The notes beneath the pieces are model-generated. The model made no database searches, was not told where the DNA came from, and saw only the letters and a list, made by a program, of their open reading frames with translations. The position numbers were made by a program, and so were the translations under genes. Positions 8,595 to 17,142 of a stretch of 64,000 nucleotides of DNA are shown piece by piece (position 1 is the first letter of the stretch; the number at the start of each line of letters is the position of its first letter). Source of the stretch: an uncultured Bacteroidales bacterium (lineage in GTDB: Bacteria; Bacteroidota; Bacteroidia; Bacteroidales; UBA932); assembly GCA_945874155.1 (NCBI GenBank), contig CAMCFO010000007.1, positions 1-64,000 on the forward strand, in the 5' to 3' direction.

Positions 8595-9664
8595 TCCTCC
8601 TCTTCCACGAATTCAACTTCAAACATCAGAGGTGCGTATGCAGGGATTCTGCTGCCGCTGGCACTGCTTCCATATCCGAGCGTGGACCAGAATATGCCTA
8701 TGCCCCGGCCCTTGTTCATCTGCCATACCGTTTTGGAAAATCCGGCTATGAGTGAACTGCTCTCCATAGTCAATTCTCCGAAGGATTCAGCCCAGGTGAT
8801 GGTCTTAGGCTTGTAGCTGTTGTCGGAGTTCGAGATATAATTGTCAATCGCAGTTTTCTCCACCGTGGTGTCAAATGCCTGTCCATCAAGCCTGTAGCCT
8901 GTGTAGTTGATGCTGATTGTGGTGTCAGACGGGAATTGTACGTGGCCGGTTGTGTCGGTAATCGGGATGAAGTAGAATCCCTTGCCTATGCTGTCCACAC
9001 TGGTGACATAGCTTCCGTCGTCATATTTCATTTGTCCGTACACCTTGTCCTTTAGGAAGGTTTCGATTTCATCTATCCTATATTGGTCGAAGTCCTCAAT
9101 CACTTTTTCCAGACTTATTATATATATGACGGAAGAGGCTTCGGCGTTGGATGTCTCGAGGTATTCGGCTTCAGTTGAAAAATTGTTGGAACTGTTGAGC
9201 CACTGCGGTACGAGTACGGTTCTGGTGCCTCCTTCCTGCATTCCTATGACGGCATCAGCCAGACCTGTTGTGGTGATACCTGCAGTGAGGCAGGTGGTGT
9301 GCTTTCCGTAATAATAGGTCTTGTCGTAAGTGCCCATCTGCTTGGCTATCGATGCTTCGCTGTAAGAATTGATTGTGCCGCTGAGCTGTCTTTCGGTGAA
9401 ATGAATGTTCACGTAATTCGCGCTGGAAGCCCTTTTGCCGCTGCCCTTTGTTTCCGAAAGCAGGTAAACACCTCGTCCGAGAGTGTCTGGAAGCCCTGTC
9501 TCTGAGTTTCGCACGATTTCTATTCCCAAGTCGCTGTGGTCGGCTTTCAGCCAGGCCTTGAGGTATCTTGATTCGTCATCGTAGATTCCGGCGTCGATGT
9601 CTTTGGCACATCCGCCAAGGATCAGGGCCGCCATAGTTGCGGCGATAATGATTCTTTTGTTCAT
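8591..9664 (-). CDS. lipoprotein with two FKBP-type peptidyl-prolyl isomerase domains
   Basis: A predicted 357-aa lipoprotein (signal up to LILGGC, Cys19). Two FKBP-like regions follow: about residues 60-190, ending at VIYIISLEKV, and about 225-357, with SINYTGYRLDGQAFD and a C-terminal FEVEFVEEEE strand. The role would be folding of exported proteins at the outer membrane. Several aromatic pocket residues of active FKBPs are not obvious, so activity is uncertain. I chose ATG 9664 for a standard signal peptide; ATG 9688 (MNIRIEEYM...) would give an ATGA overlap with the preceding gene. A longer open frame reaches 10057 but is only the shadow of that gene. Confidence 0.78.
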   Translation of the reverse strand: MNKRIIIAATMAALILGGCAKDIDAGIYDDESRYLKAWLKADHSDLGIEIVRNSETGLPDTLGRGVYLLSETKGSGKRASSANYVNIHFTERQLSGTINSYSEASIAKQMGTYDKTYYYGKHTTCLTAGITTTGLADAVIGMQEGGTRTVLVPQWLNSSNNFSTEAEYLETSNAEASSVIYIISLEKVIEDFDQYRIDEIETFLKDKVYGQMKYDDGSYVTSVDSIGKGFYFIPITDTTGHVQFPSDTTISINYTGYRLDGQAFDTTVEKTAIDNYISNSDNSYKPKTITWAESFGELTMESSSLIAGFSKTVWQMNKGRGIGIFWSTLGYGSSASGSRIPAYAPLMFEVEFVEEEE

Positions 9665-9684
9665 ATATTCTTCTATCCTTATGT

Positions 9685-10215
9685 TCATTGATTTTGTATG
9701 GACTGTACCCAGATGTGGTAGAGCAGCGCGGCATTCGCAGAAACTGTGCCAACGGGCTTGTTTCCGAAACCGTACTTCCCGTTGAACAGTATGTAACATT
9801 CCTGTCCGGCTTTCACCCCGTAGAGTCCGTTCCTGAGTCCTTTCATCACCTGGTCGGTTTTCAGGTCGAGAGTGACAGGGCTTGTGTCTATGTCGCTCCA
9901 TCCGCTGGCTTGGGCGGTCTCCGGGTGGTTGGTGTCGAAAAGGTTGGTCTTGTTCAGACTGCCGGTGAAGGTATAGGCTGCATAATGGAAGGTGACCTTT
10001 CCGTCCGCAGCCAGGCTGTCTGGACCTTGCCCCTCCTCGAGTACCACCCTGCTGCAACCGTCATTGACATATACCCGTTTGGCGGCTCCTGACGACAACT
10101 GGCTGGAGATGAAGCTGTCAATCTTCTTTTCCTGATTGTCATAGGTGGTCTGCAACTGCTGGTTGCAGGAAAGCAGGGCCAAAACCGCGCAAATTATCGT
10201 AAAACTTCTTCTCAT
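9685..10215 (-). CDS. FKBP-type peptidyl-prolyl cis-trans isomerase, lipoprotein
   Basis: A 176-aa lipoprotein (Cys17 in ALLSC) with one FKBP domain. The signature residues include VTFHYAAYTFTG, LKTDQVMKGLRNGLYG (the VIpGWeegL-like segment) and a C-terminal ALLYHIWVQSIQ strand. The start at 10215 overlaps the stop of nrnA (10212-10214) as ATGA; a start at 10227 would only add MEKQ. Together with the following two-domain FKBP gene it forms a tandem pair of periplasmic folding factors in the nrnA operon. Confidence 0.82.
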   Translation of the reverse strand: MRRSFTIICAVLALLSCNQQLQTTYDNQEKKIDSFISSQLSSGAAKRVYVNDGCSRVVLEEGQGPDSLAADGKVTFHYAAYTFTGSLNKTNLFDTNHPETAQASGWSDIDTSPVTLDLKTDQVMKGLRNGLYGVKAGQECYILFNGKYGFGNKPVGTVSANAALLYHIWVQSIQNQ

Positions 10216-11264
10216 TTGCTTTTCCACAATTCGTCCTTGCTGAAAAAATCGCTGCAGGACCTTTCTATATATTCCCGAGCCGCCCCGGCAGATTCCACGT
10301 CCTGAGGAATGGCAAGCCTCCCGCCGGATGCGTTCTCGTGTCCACCACCATTGAAATACATTGTGGCACAGCGGTTTGCGGAAACTCCCTGCTTGGACCT
10401 GACGGAGACCCTGAACAGGTTTCCCTCCTGTCTGAGAAAAATGCTCATTCTGACCTCAGCAATTCCCAGAGGCATATTCACAAAACCTTCTGTTTCACCT
10501 TCGCGTATGTCGTATCTTTCGAGATCTTCAGTGGTTATCACCGCATAGGCAAGGCCGTAAGGGGTGATGGTCAGTTTGTCGCTCAGGTATTCTCCCATAA
10601 AGCGGAACCTGTTTTCCCGGTAGCTGTTGTAGAGCCCGGACAATATTTCCTGACGGTCCACTCCGGCAGCCAGAAGCTCACTTGCCATCTGCAAGGTGGA
10701 GGGATAGGTGGAGTTGGCAAAATTGTTGGTGTCCGTGGTCATACCCAGCATCAGCAATTTCAGGGCGCTTGCACCTATGGCCGGCACGTTTCCGTCTATG
10801 TCGGGCAACTTCTTCAAGATGCCGTACAGAACCTCGCAGGAGGAGGAAATCTCGATTGTAGAGAAAATCAGGTCGTAGAAATTTTCGTCCGGGTTGAGGT
10901 GGTGGTCTATCAGAACCTTTCTGGCCTTCGATGCCCTGATTGCATCTTCCAGCTCAGCCGCACGGTCAGGCCGATTGTAGTCTATGCTTATGAGCAGGTC
11001 GGCCTCGGAGATGAGTTTTTCACAGTCCCTGCGTACGGAATGGGTTAGTCCCTTGATTTGCGGGTCCATAGCGAAGCCGAGGGTGTCGGGAACCGGGTCG
11101 GGAAACACCACGTCCACCGTTCTGCCCCTGTCCTTCAGATAGCTGGCCAGACCGCAGGAACTGCCCACTGCATCCCCGTCCGGGTGCAGGTGGGTGGAAA
11201 TGACTATTCTGGCCGACTCTTTGAGCCAGCTGTCGAAAAGATGTATTTTTTCCGCTTCTGACAT
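10212..11264 (-). CDS. nrnA: DHH-family phosphoesterase, NrnA-like nanoRNase/pAp phosphatase
   Basis: A 350-aa DHH/DHHA1 enzyme. Motif I is THLHPDGDAVGS (24-35), motif II includes D95 (LLISIDYN), motif III is DHH at 120-122, and the C-terminal DHHA1 motif is GGGHENASGG. This set fits NrnA, which degrades short oligoribonucleotides and dephosphorylates pAp; length matches. It is the first gene of the leftward operon. A -7 type element, TAATTTTG on the minus strand (11290-11297), lies 26 bp upstream. The symbol is by family resemblance; a close paralogue cannot be excluded. Confidence 0.83.
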   Translation of the reverse strand: MSEAEKIHLFDSWLKESARIVISTHLHPDGDAVGSSCGLASYLKDRGRTVDVVFPDPVPDTLGFAMDPQIKGLTHSVRRDCEKLISEADLLISIDYNRPDRAAELEDAIRASKARKVLIDHHLNPDENFYDLIFSTIEISSSCEVLYGILKKLPDIDGNVPAIGASALKLLMLGMTTDTNNFANSTYPSTLQMASELLAAGVDRQEILSGLYNSYRENRFRFMGEYLSDKLTITPYGLAYAVITTEDLERYDIREGETEGFVNMPLGIAEVRMSIFLRQEGNLFRVSVRSKQGVSANRCATMYFNGGGHENASGGRLAIPQDVESAGAAREYIERSCSDFFSKDELWKSK

Positions 11265-11307
11265 AATCTCAGCTTTTCTTTTTGGCTTGCAAAATTAACA
11301 ATTTATT

Positions 11308-11339
11308 ATTGCAATTCATAAATCAAATTCATAACTTTG
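11308..11339 (+). promoter_or_regulatory. candidate promoter for the 11415 gene cluster
   Basis: ATTG (11308-11311), 20 bases, then TAACTTTG (11332-11339), matching TAnnTTTG. The predicted leader is about 70 nt. It would drive the membrane-anchored hypothetical, DUF3822 and rsmD genes. Confidence 0.5.
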
Positions 11340-11414
11340 TCAAGTTTTTGGAAAAATGGGAACGCGTTTTTTCCGAAAGCCTGATGCTTTGAGTAATAAA
11401 TAAACTAAAACATA

Positions 11415-12107
11415 ATGAACAAGACTGTTAAGTTACTCGTGACAGGAATCCTGCTTCCTGTAGTCATCATCCTCCTGGCATTCTTCACTGTTCAGAGCGT
11501 GATGGAACCTATCAAGTTCAACAAGGCAAAGGACGCACGCGAGAAAGTCGCAATCCAGCAGCTCAAGGATATACGCGACCTTCAGGTGGCTTTCAAGAGC
11601 GTTAACGGAAGATACACCTCGTCTTTCGACACTCTCATCAATTTCTACACCTCAGGCAAGATGAAAGTCGTGATGAAGGTCGGCTCAATGGACGACTCCA
11701 TCGCAGTAGCCAACACAAAGGCCCTCAAGAAGAAGAATCCGAAGATTACTGCTGCCCAGATGCTGGACCTCGTAGCCAAGGGACAGAAACTCGTGTTCAC
11801 CACCGAGAGCGAGATTCCGGTAAGCGACACTCTCTTCGTAAATCGCGAGGATTTCAATGTCAGCACAATCGGTATCATTCCTTTCAGCGAGGGACAGCCA
11901 GTCCAGATGGAGTCAACCATTCGTATGGTATCCGGTGTACAGGTGCCTCTCTTCGAGGCTGCAATGCCTTACAAAGCTCTCCTTTATGGTCTTGACAATC
12001 AGTTGAGAATCAACCTTGACGATGACAGGGTCAAGTCCGACCGTTATCCTGGTTTGAAAGTCGGAAGCGTTTCAGCTCCTAACAACAATGCAGGAAACTG
12101 GGAGTAA
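11415..12107 (+). CDS. membrane-anchored hypothetical protein
   Basis: A 230-aa protein with one N-terminal membrane segment (about residues 7-27) followed by a charged, partly helical region (KFNKAKDAREKVAIQQLKD) and a soluble part. I do not recognise a characterised family. The segment DIRDLQVAFKSVNGRYTSSFDTL resembles the arrangement of pseudopilin-like proteins after their N-terminal helix, but there is no prepilin cleavage motif. The gene overlaps the DUF3822 gene by 20 bp, so the two are co-translated. Conserved synteny with rsmD suggests a Bacteroidales core gene. Confidence 0.8.
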   Translation: MNKTVKLLVTGILLPVVIILLAFFTVQSVMEPIKFNKAKDAREKVAIQQLKDIRDLQVAFKSVNGRYTSSFDTLINFYTSGKMKVVMKVGSMDDSIAVANTKALKKKNPKITAAQMLDLVAKGQKLVFTTESEIPVSDTLFVNREDFNVSTIGIIPFSEGQPVQMESTIRMVSGVQVPLFEAAMPYKALLYGLDNQLRINLDDDRVKSDRYPGLKVGSVSAPNNNAGNWE

Positions 12108-12771
12108 CAGGACTATTTCCGTGCAGGTGTCGCCTCGCGGATTTATTATCAAGACAGACAAGACCGGGCATTCATCAGATTGGATGGATGCCGGGTCTGT
12201 TTTTACTGCACCTGAGCTTAGAAGCGAATACGATGAAGCGGAGGTTTCCACTTTCACACCTTCCGTAACCTTGGTTCCGTCTGATTTCCATATTCCCGGC
12301 AACGAGAGGAACCTGCTTGCTTCCGTTGCTGCGGTCTCTGATGACGATTCGGTATTTTGTGAGCCCGTACCCGATCTTGATGCCGTTCTCATCTGGTCCT
12401 CCGGGCCTGAATCACCTCTTGCCGGAGCAGTGGTCCAGACTCTGAAACTATCCGGTTGCCAGAAGGTGAGAGTTTTGCCCGAACTGTACAGGTTGCTAAG
12501 GCACATCCCTCTTGTACAACAATACAATAAGGTGCTGTGTTCCTACGACGGTCGCGTACTTTGTCTGGTCATAGCCGAAGGCAAAAGCCTGAGATTGTGC
12601 TCGACTTTCCGTGCCGACAGTTTCACGACAGCAGAATACTGGATATTTGATGCCGTAAAATCCCTTCAGCTCAATATGGAAATGACCGATATCTTCTTCG
12701 CAACTCCTTTGAGCGAAGAGGAGGAGATTTCACTTTGCAGCTATTTCCGTTCTGTGGATATAATTTTCTGA
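12088..12771 (+). CDS. DUF3822 family protein
   Basis: A 227-aa protein resembling DUF3822, a Bacteroidota family habitually encoded just before rsmD. N-terminal strand SVQVSPRGFIIKT is typical. The predicted fold is an ASKHA-like actin/hexokinase type, judged only from strand pattern and family knowledge; no catalytic motif is clear. It overlaps the preceding gene by 20 bp and ends 2 bp before rsmD. Function unknown. Confidence 0.75.
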   Translation: MQETGSNRTISVQVSPRGFIIKTDKTGHSSDWMDAGSVFTAPELRSEYDEAEVSTFTPSVTLVPSDFHIPGNERNLLASVAAVSDDDSVFCEPVPDLDAVLIWSSGPESPLAGAVVQTLKLSGCQKVRVLPELYRLLRHIPLVQQYNKVLCSYDGRVLCLVIAEGKSLRLCSTFRADSFTTAEYWIFDAVKSLQLNMEMTDIFFATPLSEEEEISLCSYFRSVDIIF

Positions 12772-12773
12772 TT

Positions 12774-13304
12774 ATGAGGATAATAGGAGGAAGACTAAAG
12801 GGACGTAACATAAATGTTCCGGATGGTTACAAGGCCAGACCCACCACTGATTTCGCAAAGGAGGGCCTCTTCAACATCCTCAATAATGAATATGAATTCG
12901 AAGGCCTTCAAGTTCTGGACCTATTCGGAGGTTCCGGTTCCATCTCATATGAATTTGCTTCACGCGGCGCATCGATGGTCTATACCGTGGAAATGGCCCC
13001 GGCCAACGCCAGCTTCATAAGATCCCAGGCAGCGTCACTCGGCTTGCAGAACCTTACCGTAGTGCATCACAATGTCTTCGATTTCCTCAATCTCTGCCGT
13101 GAGAAGTTTGACCTTGTGTTTGCAGATCCTCCATATGCACTTGAGGGCCTGGATCAGATTCCTGACAAGGTTTTTGCAGCGGACATACTGCATCCTGAAT
13201 GCTACTTCATTCTGGAGCATCCTGCCGGATATTCATTCAAAGAACATCCGCACTTCCTCAAGGAAAGAAAGTACGGAAATGTCCATTTCAGTTTCTTCGT
13301 TTGA
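12774..13304 (+). CDS. rsmD: 16S rRNA (guanine(966)-N2)-methyltransferase RsmD
   Basis: SAM-dependent methyltransferase of 176 aa that modifies G966 of 16S rRNA in the 30S subunit. Visible motifs: the N-terminal MRIIGGRLKGR, motif I VLDLFGGSGSISYEFASRGA, and catalytic motif IV FADPPY. The start at 12774 is chosen because MRIIGGRLKG is the canonical beginning of the family; an in-frame TTG-type extension to 12735 would overlap DUF3822. Convergent with fabF, 21 bp apart. Confidence 0.92.
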   Translation: MRIIGGRLKGRNINVPDGYKARPTTDFAKEGLFNILNNEYEFEGLQVLDLFGGSGSISYEFASRGASMVYTVEMAPANASFIRSQAASLGLQNLTVVHHNVFDFLNLCREKFDLVFADPPYALEGLDQIPDKVFAADILHPECYFILEHPAGYSFKEHPHFLKERKYGNVHFSFFV

Positions 13305-13325
13305 TTGTCAGCCGGAGCGGGGCTT

Positions 13326-14585
13326 TCAGTCCTGCACCTTTCTGAAAGCAACACAGGCATTATGTCCTCCGAATCCAAGGGAGTCTGAGATGGCTATGCT
13401 GATATCCGCCTTTACTGCAGTATTCGGAGTGTAGTCCAGGTCACATTCAGGGTCCTGGTTTCTGAGGTTGATGGTCGGAGGTATGATGCCGTCCCTGAGC
13501 GCAAGTATGGATGCTATGGCTTCAAATCCACCGGCTGCCCCGAGGGCGTGTCCAGTCATAGATTTTGTCGATGAAATATGAGCTTTATAAGCAAGTTTGT
13601 CTCCAAGGGCGTATTTGAATGCCTTCGTTTCACAAACATCATTGATACGCGTGCCGGTGCCGTGGGCGTTTATATACAATTCGTCCTTTTCCCCGTCGAA
13701 TGAAGCCTCATGGAGGGCAAGTCTGATGGCTTCTCCCTGTGTCTGCCCGTCAGGTCTCGGGGCTGTCATATGAAAGGCATCGCAGGTGTTGCCGTAGCCG
13801 CATATTTCACCGTATATGACAGCTCCCCTTGCTTTTGCGTGTTCCATATCCTCCAGCACAAGTATTCCGGCACCCTCGGCAATCACGAAACCTTCCCTGT
13901 CGGCACTGAAAGGCAGGCTGGCATAATCCGGGTCATCGGAAGGGGAGAGAGTCCTTGCATTTGCGAAGCCGGCTATGGCCATAGGAATGAGCGGTGATTC
14001 TGTGCCTCCTGAAATTATCGCGTCGGCATAGCCGTGTTTGATTGCGCGGAAAGCCTCACCTATGGAATTCGTTCCCGTTGCGCAAGCCAGACCCAGTGAA
14101 AGGCAAGGTCCGTAGGCGCGGTGCTGCATTGCAATGTTTGCTGCTGCCATATTCGGAATCATAGTCGGCACATAGAGTGGAGATACCCATCTTGGACCGT
14201 TAGCAATCATTTTTTCAATTTCCTTGAATGTGGATGGAAAGCCGCCTATACCGGACCCCACATAGACACCGAACCTGTACGGGTCTATATTGCCCCCTTC
14301 CGATGCGTCAAGACCAGACTGAATCACAGCTTGTTTTGCTGCAGCTGCCGCATAGATGGAAAATAGGTCCTGCTTTCTGGTAAAAGAGGGTTCCAGTCCA
14401 TAATCCGCCGGATTGAAATCCCTGACTTCCCCGGCCACACTTGCGGCCAGTTCTCCAGTCTTGAACCTCGTGATTTTCCTGATACCGTTTCTTCCGTGGG
14501 TGATATTGTCCCAGAATGTACTGATGTCATTTCCTGATGGGGAGATGATTCCCATTCCTGTCACTGCTACTCTTTTTGTCATCAT
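13326..14585 (-). CDS. fabF: 3-oxoacyl-[acyl-carrier-protein] synthase II (FabF-type)
   Basis: Condensing enzyme of fatty-acid elongation, 419 aa. The Cys-His-His triad is intact: C168 (LGLACATGTN), H308 (INAHGTGT), H346 (KSMTGHALGAAGG) with K341. I start at the MMTKRVAVTG codons (14585); upstream in-frame codons to 14759 have no family resemblance and cover the divergent promoter. No acyl carrier gene is adjacent (the neighbour is rsmD), so this may be a second or specialised KAS II. The motif order also fits related KAS enzymes of aryl-polyene or flexirubin clusters, but none of their other genes are here. Confidence 0.85.
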   Translation of the reverse strand: MMTKRVAVTGMGIISPSGNDISTFWDNITHGRNGIRKITRFKTGELAASVAGEVRDFNPADYGLEPSFTRKQDLFSIYAAAAAKQAVIQSGLDASEGGNIDPYRFGVYVGSGIGGFPSTFKEIEKMIANGPRWVSPLYVPTMIPNMAAANIAMQHRAYGPCLSLGLACATGTNSIGEAFRAIKHGYADAIISGGTESPLIPMAIAGFANARTLSPSDDPDYASLPFSADREGFVIAEGAGILVLEDMEHAKARGAVIYGEICGYGNTCDAFHMTAPRPDGQTQGEAIRLALHEASFDGEKDELYINAHGTGTRINDVCETKAFKYALGDKLAYKAHISSTKSMTGHALGAAGGFEAIASILALRDGIIPPTINLRNQDPECDLDYTPNTAVKADISIAISDSLGFGGHNACVAFRKVQD

Positions 14586-14689
14586 TTTCTGTATCTGTTT
14601 TTCTTGACTTTCCGCTGCGGACCATCGCAACCTATCAAGATGCAAATTATCTGGTTTTCGTCCAATAGAAATCCCTTTCTTTTGCCAAT

Positions 14690-14721
14690 TTTGGAATATT
14701 GTGGCAAAATCAGTAAATTTG
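14690..14721 (+). promoter_or_regulatory. candidate promoter for the LytTR regulator
   Basis: TTTG (14690-14693), 20 bases, then TAAATTTG (14714-14721): a full match to the Bacteroidota consensus elements. The leader to 14778 would be about 50 nt. Confidence 0.6.
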
Positions 14722-14777
14722 CGGACAATTGCGTAATGGGACACGAACTTGTCCTTCATTTTTCAGGATGATATACT

Positions 14778-15662
14778 ATGAGCAGACCTTTGCCAAGATA
14801 TTTGCTTGATAAGTTTCAACTGACGGGGAATTTGATTTTTTCTGTCCTGTTCTCCATTGTTTTTCTCGCCTTGTACACACCATTTTCCACAACCGCCTGG
14901 TTCAGACTCGGCTATAATGAGACCTTCCTATATACTGTAGCGTTTATTGTTTTTGCCATAGTCTTTTTGGTCTTGAGCCGCACCATAATGTACAAGACCA
15001 AGTATATGTTTGAAATCAAGATTTGGCAATATCTGTTGTGGTGCTTCCTCGAGGTTGTAATCATTGCCTTCGTTTACGTGCTTCTGACGGTCATCATCGG
15101 CAAAATGCCTGAAGATTTCACGCGGACACGCCTGTTTATGAAGACCCTGCTTTATTCCAATATTGCGCTTATCATCCCCAATCTCATAGCCTCCCTTTAC
15201 ATAATGGTCGTGGAGAAGGAAAAAATTCTCAGGCTTATGAACTACAGCAATGTCGTTTCAGATGAGCCCGTAGCGGAAAAGGATGAACAGAAGATTACGC
15301 TTTTCGACATAGGAGGAACCTTGCGCTTTTCGGTACGCAGGAGCAATCTTTATTACATAGAGTCTGACGACAATTATATAAAGGTATGGTATGACGACGG
15401 TGAGGGAGAAATCAAGCAGTATATGGTGCGTTGCAGGCTCAAGACCGTGGAGGAGACTTTCCGGGGCACAACTCTGGTGCGTTGCCACAGGAAGTATATC
15501 GTGAATACCGAAAGGGTGAAGGTGCTCCGCAAGGAGGGGGATTCCTTCGTGCTGGAGTTGGACAAGGAGAGCATCACCCCAATACCTGTCACAAAGACCT
15601 ATGAAAAAACCGTCCTGGATATTTTCTGTCCGGACGGTCATCAAAAACAGGTTGATGCATAG
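14778..15662 (+). CDS. membrane-bound LytTR-family transcriptional regulator
   Basis: A 294-aa protein with four predicted membrane segments in the first 150 residues (for example LIFSVLFSIVFLALY and LLWCFLEVVIIAFVYVLL) and a C-terminal LytTR DNA-binding domain. The LytTR hallmark LYYIESDDNYIKVWY and the later LVRCHRKYIVN are clear. It has no receiver domain, so it is a one-component membrane regulator rather than a response regulator. The signal and targets are unknown; no histidine kinase is adjacent. It is convergent with the DUF4293 gene. Confidence 0.85.
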   Translation: MSRPLPRYLLDKFQLTGNLIFSVLFSIVFLALYTPFSTTAWFRLGYNETFLYTVAFIVFAIVFLVLSRTIMYKTKYMFEIKIWQYLLWCFLEVVIIAFVYVLLTVIIGKMPEDFTRTRLFMKTLLYSNIALIIPNLIASLYIMVVEKEKILRLMNYSNVVSDEPVAEKDEQKITLFDIGGTLRFSVRRSNLYYIESDDNYIKVWYDDGEGEIKQYMVRCRLKTVEETFRGTTLVRCHRKYIVNTERVKVLRKEGDSFVLELDKESITPIPVTKTYEKTVLDIFCPDGHQKQVDA

Positions 15663-15680
15663 GGCATTTCTGCAAACTGT

Positions 15681-16109
15681 CTATCTTTTCCTCTTGGATG
15701 CGCGGAGCCTTGCTGATGACTGGACCATTGCTTCATCCAGCAGTATGCTTCGTGCTGCCATTATGTCCAGTATGGCCGCTATAAGCGGGAAGAGGGCAGT
15801 CACCGAAAAGCTCATTTCATTCCAGTTCCTGGCGAGGTCCACCACAATCCAGCATTGAAAAGCGAGCAGCAGTATGGCAGCTCCCGTGGCCACTCTCATC
15901 TGGGGCATCCTGATTTTGAAGGCGAAGAGTGAAAAAATGTTTCCTATAGTGCTGATTGCCAAGAGTGTGACGTATGGGATTTTTTCCCAATACATTATCT
16001 CAAGGTCATTGCCCTGCGGACCGACTATGGTCGCGAACTTGCAGAAAAACATTGATGCAAGCAGGGCGGTCGCAATAGCGAGGTATAAGGTCTGAATTCT
16101 TTGCCACAT
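15681..16109 (-). CDS. DUF4293 family membrane protein
   Basis: A 142-aa integral membrane protein with four hydrophobic segments. The N-terminal MWQRIQTLYL is the signature of DUF4293, a small Bacteroidota-specific family that often lies near rho, rpoZ or nucleotide genes. The Arg/Lys-rich C-terminus (ARLRASKRKR) is cytoplasmic by the positive-inside rule. Function unknown. A -7 type element TAAATTTG is on the minus strand at 16134-16141. Confidence 0.8.
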   Translation of the reverse strand: MWQRIQTLYLAIATALLASMFFCKFATIVGPQGNDLEIMYWEKIPYVTLLAISTIGNIFSLFAFKIRMPQMRVATGAAILLLAFQCWIVVDLARNWNEMSFSVTALFPLIAAILDIMAARSILLDEAMVQSSARLRASKRKR

Positions 16110-16178
16110 AGTCTTTCGTTATGAATTTGTTTGCAAATTTAAACTATTTTTGACAAATTTGCCCAATAGTAGATTTTT

Positions 16179-16255
16179 AGTTTCGAAAGTCTTTCCAATG
16201 ATCTTTAAATCATAAGACTTGTAAAACTTGAGTGATACATTATAAACTTATTAGA
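16179..16255. repeat. leader of the nucleoside phosphorylase gene, similar to 43254-43327
   Basis: The core 16179-16214 matches 43254-43289 at 32 of 36 positions (AGTTTCGAAAGTCTTTCCAA and onward). Weaker, gapped similarity continues to the ATG (GACTTG, AAACTTGA, ATTAG-like blocks). At this locus it is the 5' leader of the phosphorylase. A possible -7 element TATTTTTG (16145-16152) precedes it. Confidence 0.65.
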
Positions 16256-16256
16256 T

Positions 16257-17129
16257 ATGAGAATAGCAGAATCAGAATTGATAATCAATGGCGACGGTTC
16301 AGTTTTCCACCTTCATATGCGTCCTGAACAATTGGCGGACAATGTGATACTGGTGGGTGACCCTGGTAGGGTGGATATGGTTGCAGAATTCCTGACAGAC
16401 ATAGAGTTCCGCAATGCATCAAGGGAGTTTGTGAGCACCACAGGCCGCTACAACGGCAAGCGTTTCACCGTTCTTTCCACAGGTATAGGATGCGACAACA
16501 TCGACATAGTGATGAACGAGTTGGATGCTCTGGCAAACATAGATTTCACAACCCGCGAAATCAAACCCGTAAAGCGCTCCCTGAATATCCTGAGAATAGG
16601 TACCTGCGGAGCAATCCAGAAGGATATTCCTCTCGGCTCATTCGTCTTCTCCCACGTTTCAGTGGGTTGCGACGGTCTTCTGAACTGGTATGCCGACCGC
16701 GACCTGATTGCAATGCCGGGCATAGAAGAAGCTTTCAAGGAGCATGTTCATTGGGCAAAGCACCTGCCGGATCCGTATTTCGTGATGGCAAGCGAGAAAC
16801 TCATTGACAAGTTCGCAGATTGCACTGTCAAAGGTATGACCATTTCAGCATCCGGTTTCTATGGCCCTCAGGGCAGGATACTCCGTATGCCTCTGGCAAT
16901 GCCGGATATGCTTGACGATTTCGAATCATTCGAATACGACGGCCGCCGAATCACCAATTTCGAGATGGAAGGCTCCGCCGTGGCTGGAATCGCCAGACAT
17001 CTGGGCCACAACGCCGGCACAGTATGCTGCGTAATAGCCAACCGACACATTGGCAGCAGCAATCCCGACTATAAGCCTCAGGTCCGCAAACTTGTGGAAC
17101 TTTGCCTGCAGAAGCTTTCGGAGCTTTGA
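16257..17129 (+). CDS. udp: nucleoside phosphorylase (uridine phosphorylase-like)
   Basis: A 290-aa NP-I family enzyme that would split a nucleoside with phosphate to base and ribose-1-phosphate. Phosphate-binding residues appear in VILVGDPGRVDM and in LSTGIGCDNIDIV. The GTCGAIQ strand and the NFEMEGSAVAGIA segment (the ExE/ME motif that holds ribose) are present. It is longer than E. coli Udp (253 aa), typical for Bacteroidota. The leader is partly duplicated at 43254. Uridine is the likeliest substrate, but purine nucleosides are possible. Confidence 0.82.
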   Translation: MRIAESELIINGDGSVFHLHMRPEQLADNVILVGDPGRVDMVAEFLTDIEFRNASREFVSTTGRYNGKRFTVLSTGIGCDNIDIVMNELDALANIDFTTREIKPVKRSLNILRIGTCGAIQKDIPLGSFVFSHVSVGCDGLLNWYADRDLIAMPGIEEAFKEHVHWAKHLPDPYFVMASEKLIDKFADCTVKGMTISASGFYGPQGRILRMPLAMPDMLDDFESFEYDGRRITNFEMEGSAVAGIARHLGHNAGTVCCVIANRHIGSSNPDYKPQVRKLVELCLQKLSEL

Positions 17130-17142
17130 TCTAAAGGTCGGC

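Noticed and set aside
9685..10057. N-terminal extension of the two-domain FKBP protein to 10057
   Set aside because: Entirely overlaps the previous FKBP gene in another frame and would precede the lipoprotein signal.
13304..13326. Terminator between rsmD and fabF
   Set aside because: AGCC/GGCT stem of only four pairs and no T-run; not supported.
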